A stretch of DNA of 64,000 nt from NCBI RefSeq assembly GCF_009690905.1, contig NZ_VOSW01000030.1, positions 30,112-94,111 on the forward strand, in the 5' to 3' direction. Both the position numbers and the translations under genes were made by a program. Position 1 is the stretch's first letter. Each line of letters opens with the position of its first letter. Shown here piece after piece: positions 8,052 through 17,318 of the stretch. The notes below the pieces were generated by a model. The model saw only the letters and a program-made list of their open reading frames with translations, was not told the origin of the DNA and searched no databases. Source of the DNA: Paraburkholderia madseniana. GTDB lineage: Bacteria; Pseudomonadota; Gammaproteobacteria; Burkholderiales; Burkholderiaceae.

Positions 8052-8888
8052 ATGAAAAATATGAGAGCGCTGGCGATGTTGACGGTGGCGACGATCGCTG
8101 CGCTGGCGGCCGTACTGTTTGCGTCGCGCTGGGTGCAAACCCAGGCGACCCCATCGACCCGGGTAGCCGTCGCGTCCACCGACATCAACCTCGGACAGCG
8201 CCTGACGCCCGAGTTCGTCAAGCTGGTCGACTGGCCCGCCGGCAGCATCCCGGCCGGCGCGTTCAGCGACCTGCAGAAGCTCGACGGCCGGGTGCTGAAG
8301 ACAAGCGCGCAACGCGGCGAACCGCTGCTGGAAGCCAAGCTCGCGCCGCTCGGCACGCTGGGCGGCCTGTCCGCAGTGATCGGCGATGGCAAGCGGGCGA
8401 TCACGGTGCGCGTGAACGACGTGATCGGTGTAGCCGGCTTCGCGCTGCCGGGCAACTACGTGGACATCATCGTCAACACGCAAAAAGGTGGCAGCGCCAC
8501 GCCAGGCGATTCGCAGGACCGCAACATCTCGAAGATCGTGCTCGAGAAGATTCTCGTGCTGGCCGTCGCCCAAGAGGTGAGCCGCGACGACACCAAGCCG
8601 CGGGTCGTCAATGCGGTCACGCTCGAAGTCTCGCCCGAACAGGCGGAAAAGATCGATCTGGCTCGCAGCGTCGGCACGCTGTCGCTGGTGCTGCGTAACC
8701 AGGTGGACACCGCCGACGAGATGACCGGCGGTGCGACCAAGGTCTCGCTGCTGAGGGAGCCGGTCGCCGTGGTTGCGCCGAAGCCCGAAGTGAAGGCCGT
8801 GCGGGTTGTCCAGCGGGTGGCGGCGGCGCGGCCGGGCAATTGCATCCGCGTGATTACAGGCACGCAAAACGGTCAGGAATGCTTCTGA
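8052..8888 (+). CDS. cpaB: Flp pilus assembly protein CpaB/RcpC
   Basis: 278 residues with an N-terminal anchor (MKNMRALAMLTVATIAALAA), an SAF-type domain (TDINLGQRLTPEFVKLVDWP) and the conserved KRAITVRVNDVIGVAGFALP segment. It ends with a Cys-containing C-terminus (GQECF, also seen as GSVECF in the paralogue). AAGGAG precedes the ATG at a good distance. It is thought to act with the CpaC secretin in the periplasm. Confidence 0.92.
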   Translation: MKNMRALAMLTVATIAALAAVLFASRWVQTQATPSTRVAVASTDINLGQRLTPEFVKLVDWPAGSIPAGAFSDLQKLDGRVLKTSAQRGEPLLEAKLAPLGTLGGLSAVIGDGKRAITVRVNDVIGVAGFALPGNYVDIIVNTQKGGSATPGDSQDRNISKIVLEKILVLAVAQEVSRDDTKPRVVNAVTLEVSPEQAEKIDLARSVGTLSLVLRNQVDTADEMTGGATKVSLLREPVAVVAPKPEVKAVRVVQRVAAARPGNCIRVITGTQNGQECF

Positions 8889-8991
8889 TTGAATCGTGCC
8901 GCGAGACCAGGCGGCACGAGTCGGGCACAGTACAACAAGAATTGATCGAGGCTGGCCAATCCGGCTAGTGGCCTCATCCGGGGGAATGCAA

Positions 8992-10992
8992 ATGAACCAT
9001 ATTCATGACAGCGACACGCGCTGCATCGAACGGTGCCATCCGCACAGTGCACGGGCGCGGCACGCCGCGCGCATCACGCTGGTGGCACTGGCCTGCGTGA
9101 GCCTGTGCAGCGCGCCGGTCGAGGCGCAATCGGCGGGGGCTGATGCCGCAAAGCCGCTCACGGTGGCGGCGAACGGGGTGAACCTCACGATCGGCGTGAG
9201 CCGCGCCGCTGCGACGGCTGCCGAGGCAGGCCAGATCAAGGGACCGAGCTGTACCGGCGAAGTGCGCCAACATAGCACCGTCGGCGTCGCAGTCGGCAAG
9301 TCGACGATGGTCGCGCTACCCGAGCCGGTTCGCACCCGTACGGTGGGCAACCCGGATATCGTTCAGGCAATGCTAGTGTCGCCGCAGACCTTGTACCTGC
9401 TCGGCACCGACGTCGGCGCGACCAACATGATCATCCAGGGCCGCAGCGGCTCGTGCAGCGTGATCGACGTGGTGGTGGGCGTCGACCCGGGTGGCCTGCA
9501 GGCGACGCTGGCTTCGCTGATGCCGGAAGAACACGATGTGCGCGTCAGCGCGGCCGCCGACAGCCTCGTGCTAAGCGGCACCGTGGCGGATGCCGTCAAG
9601 GTGCAGCGGGTTCTCGAACTGGCCAACGCGTTCGTGCAGCGCGCTACCAAGCCGGTCGTGCAGGCCCAGGGCGCAAGCGGCGCAGCCGCCGCGGCCGGAG
9701 CGGGCGGTGGCGGCCTCATCCAGCCTGCCGACAAAAACCTGCGCATCATCAACATGCTGACGGTGGGCGCGCCGCAACAGGTGATGCTGGAAGTGAAGGT
9801 CGCGGAAGTCTCGAAGACCCTGATCGACGAACTCGGTGCGGAGGCGACCCTGAATGGCAGCTTCGGCAGCTGGACCTTCGGTCTGCTCGCCAATTTCCTG
9901 AGCGGCGGCGCGGGCAAGGGCTTTGCGGTCAAGTCGAACAAGCTGCCGTTCGGCCTCGCGGTCGATGCGCAAAAGAGCGATCAACTGGTCAAGGTGCTCG
10001 CGGAACCGAACCTGATGGCCATTAGCGGCCAGCAGGCAAGTTTTCTCGCTGGCGGCAAGGTGTTCATCCCGGTTGCGCAGACGGCCAACGGCACCACCAC
10101 GATTACGTTGCAGGAAGAGGACTTCGGTATCGGCCTGACGTTCACACCGACCGTGCTCGAAGGCGGCCGCATCAACCTGACGGTGGCGCCTGAAGTGTCG
10201 GACCTGTCGCCGACTGGCGCCACGGTTACCTCGTCGTCCGGCAACACCACCGCGGTATTGCCGCTCATCACGACGCGCCGCGCCTCTACGACTTTGCAGG
10301 TGCTCGACGGTCAGAGCTTCGCGATTGGCGGCCTGATCAAGAACAACATCACGGGCACGATCAACGCGCTGCCGGGTGCCGGTGAAATTCCGGTGCTGGG
10401 TGCCCTGTTTCGCAGCACGAACTTCAAGCAGGACCGCACGGAACTGGTGTTTGTCGTGACGCCGCACCTCGTCAAGCCGTTGCCGGCCAACTACACGTTG
10501 CCGACCGATCACTTCGGCGAGGTCAACGAGGCAGGCGTCCTGCTGACCGGCAACATGGAAGGCAGCAAGGCGTCGCATACGCCGCCGCCTGCGGCAGGTG
10601 CACCGCAATCCGCACTGCCTGCGGTTGCGCCTGGTGTCGCGGCTGGTTCGAACGGCGGCACGGTTGCTCCCGCTGACCACGGCGTCATGGTTCCGGCCCC
10701 CAGCGGCCAGTCGACGGCACCCGCCCCGGCCCTGCCGGCCACCACCTCCGGCCCGCTGCCCGCGGCTGCGCCTGCACCGGTTGCGCCGTCCCGACCGCTG
10801 GGCACGTCCGACACGACCTTGGACAACAGCACAAGTCAGCGCGTCAGCAACGTGGCGGCAATGGGTGCGCAGAGTGCACAAGGCGCTGCCCCGCATGGCA
10901 GCGACGACAGCGCGAAGCCGGATGTCTACGCGGTCGCCAATCCACCCGCCAGCGGCCCGGCGCTGCCGCCCCCTACCGGGAAGGCGCCTTGA
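8992..10992 (+). CDS. cpaC: Flp pilus secretin CpaC/RcpA
   Basis: Outer-membrane secretin of 666 residues. Regions in order: basic signal peptide ending near PVEAQ; N-domain (VGKSTMVALPEPVRTRTVGN, TNMIIQGRSG); a BON-like segment (AAADSLVLSGTVADAVKVQR); a Gly-rich linker; and the secretin core (QQVMLEVKVAEVSKTLIDEL through VLGALFRSTNFKQDRTELVF). A long Pro/Ala-rich tail of roughly 130 residues follows. I chose the ATG at 8992 because GGGGGA lies 7 bp upstream. The tail is low complexity and may reach the cell surface or simply be disordered. Confidence 0.93.
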   Translation: MNHIHDSDTRCIERCHPHSARARHAARITLVALACVSLCSAPVEAQSAGADAAKPLTVAANGVNLTIGVSRAAATAAEAGQIKGPSCTGEVRQHSTVGVAVGKSTMVALPEPVRTRTVGNPDIVQAMLVSPQTLYLLGTDVGATNMIIQGRSGSCSVIDVVVGVDPGGLQATLASLMPEEHDVRVSAAADSLVLSGTVADAVKVQRVLELANAFVQRATKPVVQAQGASGAAAAAGAGGGGLIQPADKNLRIINMLTVGAPQQVMLEVKVAEVSKTLIDELGAEATLNGSFGSWTFGLLANFLSGGAGKGFAVKSNKLPFGLAVDAQKSDQLVKVLAEPNLMAISGQQASFLAGGKVFIPVAQTANGTTTITLQEEDFGIGLTFTPTVLEGGRINLTVAPEVSDLSPTGATVTSSSGNTTAVLPLITTRRASTTLQVLDGQSFAIGGLIKNNITGTINALPGAGEIPVLGALFRSTNFKQDRTELVFVVTPHLVKPLPANYTLPTDHFGEVNEAGVLLTGNMEGSKASHTPPPAAGAPQSALPAVAPGVAAGSNGGTVAPADHGVMVPAPSGQSTAPAPALPATTSGPLPAAAPAPVAPSRPLGTSDTTLDNSTSQRVSNVAAMGAQSAQGAAPHGSDDSAKPDVYAVANPPASGPALPPPTGKAP

Positions 10993-11038
10993 ACCGCACC
11001 GCAGTGCTCACGAACTTCACCTTGAACTGGGGCCGAAC

Positions 11039-11341
11039 ATGAAAACGCTCAAACCATTGATTCGCGCCAGCGTATGCGCAGGCATCAGCCTGTCGCTCGC
11101 CGGCTGCCTGACCTCGACGCCGCACTGGGACGCGCATTTCGGCGAGACCATCCAGCAGATCACCGCAGCGCAGATTCTGAACCCGCAGGCGAGCAGCAAC
11201 ACGGACCCGGTCGCCGGGCTCGACGGCGGCGCGGCGGCGGCCTCGATGTTCCATTACAGCAAGACGTTCGCGCAACCGCCGATTGTCGGCACGCCGTATG
11301 GGGTTGGGCTCGGCACGAGTAATACCAGCGGGACGCCGTAA
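11039..11341 (+). CDS. Small Tad-locus lipoprotein
   Basis: 100-residue lipoprotein: signal sequence MKTLKPLIRASVCAGISLSL followed by the lipobox LAGC, so it should be lipidated at the Cys. The mature part reads HWDAHFGETIQQITAAQILN and then DPVAGLDGGAAAASMFHYSK. It sits where CpaD/RcpB is usually found, directly after the secretin gene, but it is much shorter than a CpaD protein. It may be a pilotin or accessory lipoprotein for the secretin; this is inference from position. Confidence 0.75.
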   Translation: MKTLKPLIRASVCAGISLSLAGCLTSTPHWDAHFGETIQQITAAQILNPQASSNTDPVAGLDGGAAAASMFHYSKTFAQPPIVGTPYGVGLGTSNTSGTP

Positions 11342-11396
11342 CACTTGCCGTGGCGAGGCACAGCCGGAAGCGGACATGCGAAGCGGAGCAAAAGAA

Positions 11397-12590
11397 ATGA
11401 TCAATATCCTGTTAGTTTCATCGGACCTGGGGCGCGCTCAGCAGATCGCTGCGGTGATTGCCGCCAGCGGTGTGGGACACCAACTCAGGACGCTGGCAGT
11501 GGGCCTGAAGCAGGTGTGCGCCGACAAGGACGCGCTGCAAGCCGCGGACCTGTTGATCTTCGACGGCTATCACTTGACGCAGGACGATATCGACTCGCTC
11601 GAAAAGCTGTCGAACCGCCATCGCGAGCTAGTCTGCACGCTGGTTACGCCGGCACCGTCGCACGACATACTCATCCAGGCGATGCGCGCCGGCGTGCGCA
11701 ACGTCGCGCTGTGGCCGATCGATCGCGACAGCTTCGTAGCCGACCTCAAACGCGTCGCCGGGCGTCACGTCGAGGCGGCGCGCCACGACGGCCAGGTGTT
11801 GTCGTTCGTGTCGTGCAAGGGCGGCAGCGGCACCACTTTCATTGCCGCCAACCTTGGCTACGCGCTCGCCACGCTGCGCAACAAGCGCGTGCTGTTCGTC
11901 GATCTGAACCAGCAGTTCGGCGACGCCGCCTGTCTGGTCTGCGACAAGACTCCGCCCGCCACCATCGCGGAGGTCTGCGCGCAGATCGAACGTCTCGATG
12001 CGTCGTTTCTCGATGCCTGCCTGACCCATGCTTACCCCAACTTCGATGTGCTCGCCGGGGCGGGCGATCCGGTCAAGGCGGGCGATATCAAGGTCGCCCA
12101 CCTCGAGCGGATCGTCGCACTGATCCGCCATGAGTACGACGTCGTGATCTTCGATGTCGGCCAGAGCGTGAACCCGGTGTCGATCTTTGCGCTCGACCAC
12201 AGCGACCTGATCTTTCCGGTGCTGCGCTCGAGCGTTCCGCACATTCGCGCCGGGCAGCGGTTGATGCATCTGTTCCAGTCGCTCGGTTATCCGGCCGAGC
12301 GTGTGCGGGTGCTCGTCAACCAGTATGACAAGCGCGGCCAGATCGACCTGAAGACCGTCGAGGACGTGATCGGCGCCAAGGTCTCGAAGGTACTGCCGCA
12401 CGACGCCCGCCCGGTGCTCGACTCGGTCAACCAGGGCGTGCCGGTGCTCAAGCTGCAGAAGAGCAGCCCGATCTCGAAGAGCCTTGCCGAACTCGCCGAT
12501 AGCCTGGCGCCGGCGCCCAAGGCGTCGGGCAACTCGGTGCTGACGAAGCTGTTCCGGGCCAGGCCGCGGACTCAGCCTAGTCCTACGTGA
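11397..12590 (+). CDS. cpaE: Tad localisation ATPase CpaE/TadZ
   Basis: ParA/MinD-like protein that positions the Tad apparatus at the pole. 397 residues from the chosen ATG. The N-terminal part resembles a response-regulator receiver fold (MINILLVSSDLGRAQQIAAV). The C-terminal part is a P-loop ATPase with a deviant Walker A KGGSGTT near 141-147, then DLNQQFGDAACLV and DVVIFDVGQSVNPVS. An alternative ATG 21 bp upstream (11376) is possible; neither start has a strong ribosome binding site. It lies between the lipoprotein and the tadA ATPase. Confidence 0.9.
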   Translation: MINILLVSSDLGRAQQIAAVIAASGVGHQLRTLAVGLKQVCADKDALQAADLLIFDGYHLTQDDIDSLEKLSNRHRELVCTLVTPAPSHDILIQAMRAGVRNVALWPIDRDSFVADLKRVAGRHVEAARHDGQVLSFVSCKGGSGTTFIAANLGYALATLRNKRVLFVDLNQQFGDAACLVCDKTPPATIAEVCAQIERLDASFLDACLTHAYPNFDVLAGAGDPVKAGDIKVAHLERIVALIRHEYDVVIFDVGQSVNPVSIFALDHSDLIFPVLRSSVPHIRAGQRLMHLFQSLGYPAERVRVLVNQYDKRGQIDLKTVEDVIGAKVSKVLPHDARPVLDSVNQGVPVLKLQKSSPISKSLAELADSLAPAPKASGNSVLTKLFRARPRTQPSPT

Positions 12591-12665
12591 CGCTATGTGA
12601 ATCTGCCTGAAGCGACCTGAGCCAACCTGAACGCGCCACCCTGAGATCCAAACCGGAGCACCACC

Positions 12666-14093
12666 ATGTCACTGCGCGAACACCTTTTCAAGCAGGCCGC
12701 CGAGGCGCTGATTGCACCGAGCCTCGCTGCGGCGGATGTAGCCGTCGCAGCGGAGCCGACCGCCACGCGCCCGGCGAATGGCGCCGCAGACTCGGCCTCG
12801 AACAGCGGGCTGGCGCGGCGCGCTTACCAGCAGCTCAAGATGGAGATCCATGAAGCGATCATCGAGCGCGTCGAACTGGACAAGCTGCAGCATCTGTCGC
12901 CCGAGCAGGTCCACCGTGAGCTCGCGCAACTGGTCGGCAAGCTGATCGAGGAAGGCAACATCCTGATGAACGACGTCGAGCGCCGCCAACTGGTGCAGGA
13001 CGTCCAGGACGAGATGCTCGGGCTCGGCCCGCTCGAACCGCTGCTCAAGGACCCGACCATCTCGGACATCCTCGTGAACACCGCCCATCACGTCTATGTC
13101 GAGCGGCGCGGCAAGCTCGAGGCCACCGACGTGGAGTTCTACGACAACGCACACCTGATGAAGGTGATCGAAAAAATCGTCTCACGGGTGGGCCGGCGCA
13201 TCGACGAATCGGTGCCGATGGTCGATGCGCGGCTCGCCGACGGCTCACGCGTGAACGCGATCATCCCGCCTTCGGCAATTGACGGCCCGCTGCTGTCGAT
13301 CCGGCGTTTCGCGGTGAATCCGCTGAAAGTGGCGGACCTGATCGAATACCAGACCTTTACCTCACCGATGGTGCAACTGCTCGAAGCGCTGATCAAGGCG
13401 AAGATCAACGTGCTGATTTCAGGCGGCACCGGCAGCGGCAAGACCACGATGCTGAATCTGCTGTCCGGCTTCATCCCGGCGGACGAACGGATCGTGACGA
13501 TCGAAGACGCGGCCGAACTGCAACTGCGCCAGGAGCACGTGCTGCGCCTCGAAACGCGGCCACCGAACATCGAAGGCAAGGGCGAGATCAGCCAGCGCTC
13601 GCTTGTCAAGAACGCGCTGCGGATGCGCCCGGATCGCATCATCCTCGGCGAAGTGCGCGGTGCCGAAGCCCTCGATATGCTGCATGCGATGAACACTGGC
13701 CACGAAGGCTCGATGGCCACGATCCACGCCAACACAGCGCGCGATGCGCTGACCCGGCTCGAAAACATGGTCAGCATGGCGGGTCTCGCGTTACCGCCCA
13801 AGGCGATGCGCCAGCAGGTCGCCTCGGCGATCACGGTGATCGTGCAGGCCTCGCGTCTCACCGATGGCCGCCGCAAGCTGATGAGCATTCAGGAAATCAC
13901 CGGCATGGAAGGCGACATGATCAACATGCAGGAGATCTTCACCTTCAAGCGCACCGGCGTGGATAGTGAAGGGCACGTGAATGGCTACTTCTGCGCGACT
14001 GGCGTGCGGCCGCAATTCACCGAGCGGCTGCAGGCCTTCGGAGTGAGCGTGCCGGACCATATCTACGATCCGCAGAAGCGCTATGAAGTCTGA
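12666..14093 (+). CDS. tadA: Tad secretion ATPase TadA/CpaF
   Basis: Hexameric type II/IV secretion ATPase powering Flp pilus assembly; 475 residues, normal for the family. Visible motifs: Walker A GGTGSGKTT (253-261), Asp box VTIEDAAEL (277-285), Walker B RIILGEVRG (324-332) and His box TGHEGSMATIHAN (344-356). The first 50 residues are Ala-rich and variable. It is followed 21 bp later by tadB. Confidence 0.95.
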   Translation: MSLREHLFKQAAEALIAPSLAAADVAVAAEPTATRPANGAADSASNSGLARRAYQQLKMEIHEAIIERVELDKLQHLSPEQVHRELAQLVGKLIEEGNILMNDVERRQLVQDVQDEMLGLGPLEPLLKDPTISDILVNTAHHVYVERRGKLEATDVEFYDNAHLMKVIEKIVSRVGRRIDESVPMVDARLADGSRVNAIIPPSAIDGPLLSIRRFAVNPLKVADLIEYQTFTSPMVQLLEALIKAKINVLISGGTGSGKTTMLNLLSGFIPADERIVTIEDAAELQLRQEHVLRLETRPPNIEGKGEISQRSLVKNALRMRPDRIILGEVRGAEALDMLHAMNTGHEGSMATIHANTARDALTRLENMVSMAGLALPPKAMRQQVASAITVIVQASRLTDGRRKLMSIQEITGMEGDMINMQEIFTFKRTGVDSEGHVNGYFCATGVRPQFTERLQAFGVSVPDHIYDPQKRYEV

Positions 14094-14114
14094 GCCGGTA
14101 TTGGGGAGCGCGTC

Positions 14115-15092
14115 ATGAACAGATTGTTTCTTGGGTTTGCCGTGTTGCTGTTTTTCGCCGTGGTGCTCGTGATCGAGGCGGGCTACCTGTGGTGGAACAG
14201 TCATCATGGGCCGGTGGTCAAGCGGCTCGATCAGCGCATTCGCGCGATGTCGGTGGGCGGCGAAATCGGCACCGCACAGTTGTCGATTCTGAAAGCACGG
14301 CTGCTGAGCGATTCGCCTTCGCTAACGAAGCTGCTGCTCGCGATTCCGCGCATCCACATGCTGGACCGGTTGCTGCTGCAGTCGGGGCGCGACTGGTCGG
14401 TGGGGCGGTTTCTCACCTATACGCTCGTGTTGCCGTGTGTGGCCGCGGCGGTCGCGCTGTGCCTCGGTGTGCCGCTGCTGCCTTCGCTTGCGCTCGCGGC
14501 AGTGTTCGCGCTGCTGCCGCTCGGGCATGTGCATCGCAGCCGTTCGAAACGTATCGCGGTGCTCGAGCGGCAGTTGCCCGAGGCAGCGGACCTGATCAGC
14601 CGCGCGCTGCGCGCCGGGCACTCGTTCCCGAGTTCGCTCGGCATGGTGGGCGAAGAACTCGCCAACCCGCTCGGCGGCGAGTTTCAGACCACCTTCGATG
14701 AGATCAGCTACGGCGTGTCGATGAACGACGCACTGAAGAACATGGTGGCGCGCGTACCGGTCATGGACCTGCGCTACTTCGTGATTGCGGTGCTGATCCA
14801 GCGCGAGGCGGGCGGCAACCTATCCGAAATCCTCGACAGCATCAGCCAGATCATCCGCGAGCGGCTGAAGCTGCTGAGCAAGGTCAAGGTGCTGTCGGCT
14901 GAAGGGCGTCTCTCGGCATGGATTCTCGGCGCGCTGCCGTTCGCTCTCGCCGGGGTCATCATGCTGATCAATCCGGACTTCTTTATGGGGCTAATCAACG
15001 ATCCCGCGGGCTTGAAGATGATCGGCGTCTCGCTGGTCAGCATGTTGTTGGGCATTGTCTGGATGCGTAAAGTCATCCGGATCCACGTCTGA
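14115..15092 (+). CDS. tadB: Tad inner-membrane platform protein TadB
   Basis: Type II secretion F-domain protein of 325 residues. There is an N-terminal transmembrane segment, a paired hydrophobic region at about 95-140, the F-domain (LPEAADLISRALRAGHSFPS through LIQREAGGNLSEILDSISQI) and two C-terminal membrane segments. It pairs with TadC to form the platform on which TadA acts. Confidence 0.93.
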   Translation: MNRLFLGFAVLLFFAVVLVIEAGYLWWNSHHGPVVKRLDQRIRAMSVGGEIGTAQLSILKARLLSDSPSLTKLLLAIPRIHMLDRLLLQSGRDWSVGRFLTYTLVLPCVAAAVALCLGVPLLPSLALAAVFALLPLGHVHRSRSKRIAVLERQLPEAADLISRALRAGHSFPSSLGMVGEELANPLGGEFQTTFDEISYGVSMNDALKNMVARVPVMDLRYFVIAVLIQREAGGNLSEILDSISQIIRERLKLLSKVKVLSAEGRLSAWILGALPFALAGVIMLINPDFFMGLINDPAGLKMIGVSLVSMLLGIVWMRKVIRIHV

Positions 15093-15140
15093 GCGGTCGC
15101 TGCACGTAGCGGCAATGAGCGGCAAATTCGCGAGGAAATC

Positions 15141-16115
15141 ATGAACACCATGCAGATCGTGTTGCTGGGTGCGACCTTCATCATCGTCTTCGGCGCGGCG
15201 CTGGGCGTCATGCTGATCACACGGCCCAACGTCTTGCAGCGGCGCCTCGAGGCAATCGCGCCCGGCGGTATCGGCCAAAGTGAGAGCGCCGGGAGCACGA
15301 TGGCGGAGGGGCGCCCGCAATGGCTGGAGACGATCGCCAAGGCGTCCGCGCATGTGGCGAAGCTATCGTTGCCCACAGAGGGCTGGGACAAGTCCGCACT
15401 GCGCACGCGTTTCATGAACGCCGGCTGGCGTGGCGCCGCGGCCCCGGCGATCTATTTCGCTGCGAAGACGGTATTTGCGCTCGGTTTGCCGCTGGTCGCG
15501 CTGCTCATGCTGGGGAGCTTGCCGAGTAACGTGCCGCACAGCCTCGCGCTGGTCGCTGTGCTGCTGATGTTGCTGGCGACGCTGGGCTACTACCTGCCGA
15601 ACGTCGTGTTGGCGCGCCAGATCGACCGTCGGCAGCAGGACATTTTCGAAAGCCTGCCCGATGCGCTCGACCTGATGACGGTGTGTGTGGAGGCTGGCCT
15701 CGGTGTCGACGCGGCGATGCTGCGTGTGGCCGACGAGATTCACGTGAAGAGCCAGGTGTTGAGCGACGAGCTCTCACTCGTGCTGCTCGAGTTGCGCGCC
15801 GGATCGAGCCGCGACAAGGCCTTGCGCAATCTGGCGATGCGCACCGGGGTGGCCGATGTGGAGACGCTGGTGGCGATGCTGGTCCAGGCCGAGCGTTTCG
15901 GCACCAGTGTGGGCGCCGCGTTGCGCGTGCAGACGGACATGCTGCGCACGAGGCGGCGCCACCTTGCCGAGGAGCGTGCCGCGAAAGTCGCGTTGAAGCT
16001 GCTGTTTCCGTTGATGTTCTTCATTTTCCCGGCGCTTCTGATCGTGCTGCTTGGACCGGCTGTGATCCAGATCTATCGCGTGATGTTGCCGACGGTCAGC
16101 GGAATCGGGGGATGA
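15141..16115 (+). CDS. tadC: Tad inner-membrane platform protein TadC
   Basis: Second F-domain platform protein, 324 residues. N-terminal membrane segment, central hydrophobic pair, then LPDALDLMTVCVEAGLGVDA and LVAMLVQAERFGTSVGAALR typical of the F-domain, and a C-terminal membrane segment (LLFPLMFFIFPALLIVLLGP). Adjacent to tadB, as in other Tad loci. Confidence 0.93.
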   Translation: MNTMQIVLLGATFIIVFGAALGVMLITRPNVLQRRLEAIAPGGIGQSESAGSTMAEGRPQWLETIAKASAHVAKLSLPTEGWDKSALRTRFMNAGWRGAAAPAIYFAAKTVFALGLPLVALLMLGSLPSNVPHSLALVAVLLMLLATLGYYLPNVVLARQIDRRQQDIFESLPDALDLMTVCVEAGLGVDAAMLRVADEIHVKSQVLSDELSLVLLELRAGSSRDKALRNLAMRTGVADVETLVAMLVQAERFGTSVGAALRVQTDMLRTRRRHLAEERAAKVALKLLFPLMFFIFPALLIVLLGPAVIQIYRVMLPTVSGIGG

Positions 16116-16167
16116 CTCGGCGCGACACAGCAAGACGAAACGACAGGCCGGAGCGGGGGAGAACAAG

Positions 16168-16653
16168 ATGAGTGGGTCAAAACGCAGGATCGTCAGGCGC
16201 TCGCGCAAGGGGCAGAACGGCTCGACCGTGGTGGAGTTCGCGATCGTCGCGCCGCTGCTGTTCTTTGTGATCTGCATGATCATCGACCTCGGGCTGATGT
16301 TCTGGGTCAATCTGACGATGCAGTACGCCGTGCACGAAGGCGCACGTTATGCGGTCACCGGGCAGAGCAACCTCGATCCGAATGCCGCCAGCCAGCAACG
16401 CTATCTGGCCGTGATCCAGGACATCGAGGATGCCTCGATGGGACTCTATACCCTTGTCAACCCGGCCATCTCGGTGACGGTCAACGGCGTACCCGCAGCG
16501 TATGGTGCGAACATGTTCGGCGGTCCCGGCGATCTGATCGTGCTGCAGCTCAATTGTGCGTGGCCGCTTCTTACCCCGTTGATCAAGCCGTTCTTCACCG
16601 GTGGGCAGTACTCGTTCACCGTCGCGGCGACCATGCGTAACGAGGGCTACTGA
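16168..16653 (+). CDS. tadE: TadE-like pseudopilin
   Basis: 161-residue minor pilin with a basic leader and the prepilin-like motif NGSTVVEFAIVAPLLFFVIC, whose Glu is the conserved TadE residue. It is likely processed by the CpaA peptidase of the same operon. The stop overlaps the start of the next gene by one base, so the two are probably translationally coupled. Confidence 0.88.
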   Translation: MSGSKRRIVRRSRKGQNGSTVVEFAIVAPLLFFVICMIIDLGLMFWVNLTMQYAVHEGARYAVTGQSNLDPNAASQQRYLAVIQDIEDASMGLYTLVNPAISVTVNGVPAAYGANMFGGPGDLIVLQLNCAWPLLTPLIKPFFTGGQYSFTVAATMRNEGY

Positions 16654-17300
16654 TGAAAACCGTTCCTCACATGAGCCACCTCAAAACACGGCGCACGATG
16701 GCGGGCATCGCATCAATCGAGTTCGCCGTGCTGCTGCCAATGCTCTTGCTGCTCGCCGTGCCGACCTACGACCTCGCGCGCAACATTCAGGCCAACATGA
16801 TTCTCGTGAACGTGAGCCGGGAGGGCGCCAACCTCGCGTTGCGAGCCTCGCTGACTTACCCGATGGAAACCATCATGAACGATCTGGCGTCGACCACGCC
16901 GCCGCTCGACATGGCCAATCGCGGCATGATCTACATCACCGAGGTCATGGGCAACAGCGAAAACTGCAACGCGCAGGGCACCAACTGCACGATCCGCAAC
17001 ATCGTGCTCGCGCAATACGAATGGCAACCCAACGGGCAGCAGGGTGCCTATGCACCCTCGAGCGCCGTGTGGAACTGCAGTTCGGGTAACTGGGGCAGCG
17101 ACGGCAGCTGCGGTGGAATTGGTGCAGGTCTCGCCGCTCCGACCGCCAATGCGTTGACAGGACAGTTGGCGGCGGGCCAGATCGTCTATGTGGTCGAAAG
17201 CTTCTACAAGATGCAGTACCTGTTTGGCGCGGCGAACTTCGGTTTCGGCGCGTCGACCACGGTGCTCAATCCCAATCTGTATTCGATGAACGTGTTTTGA
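16653..17300 (+). CDS. tadF: TadE/TadF-like pseudopilin
   Basis: 215 residues with a short basic leader and the segment GIASIEFAVLLPMLLLLAVP, again with the pseudopilin Glu. The periplasmic part contains several cysteines and Gly/Asn-rich stretches. Its position after tadE and before the vWA protein suggests TadF. The start overlaps the tadE stop by one base. Confidence 0.82.
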   Translation: MKTVPHMSHLKTRRTMAGIASIEFAVLLPMLLLLAVPTYDLARNIQANMILVNVSREGANLALRASLTYPMETIMNDLASTTPPLDMANRGMIYITEVMGNSENCNAQGTNCTIRNIVLAQYEWQPNGQQGAYAPSSAVWNCSSGNWGSDGSCGGIGAGLAAPTANALTGQLAAGQIVYVVESFYKMQYLFGAANFGFGASTTVLNPNLYSMNVF

Positions 17301-17318
17301 CCGGCCTGCGGGGGCATC

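Noticed and set aside
7722..8867. 381-codon minus-strand frame opposite cpaB
   Set aside because: His/Arg-rich composition without a ribosome binding site; shadow of cpaB.
9571..10896. 441-codon minus-strand frame opposite the secretin
   Set aside because: Arg-rich shadow; the plus-strand secretin motifs and ribosome binding site are decisive.
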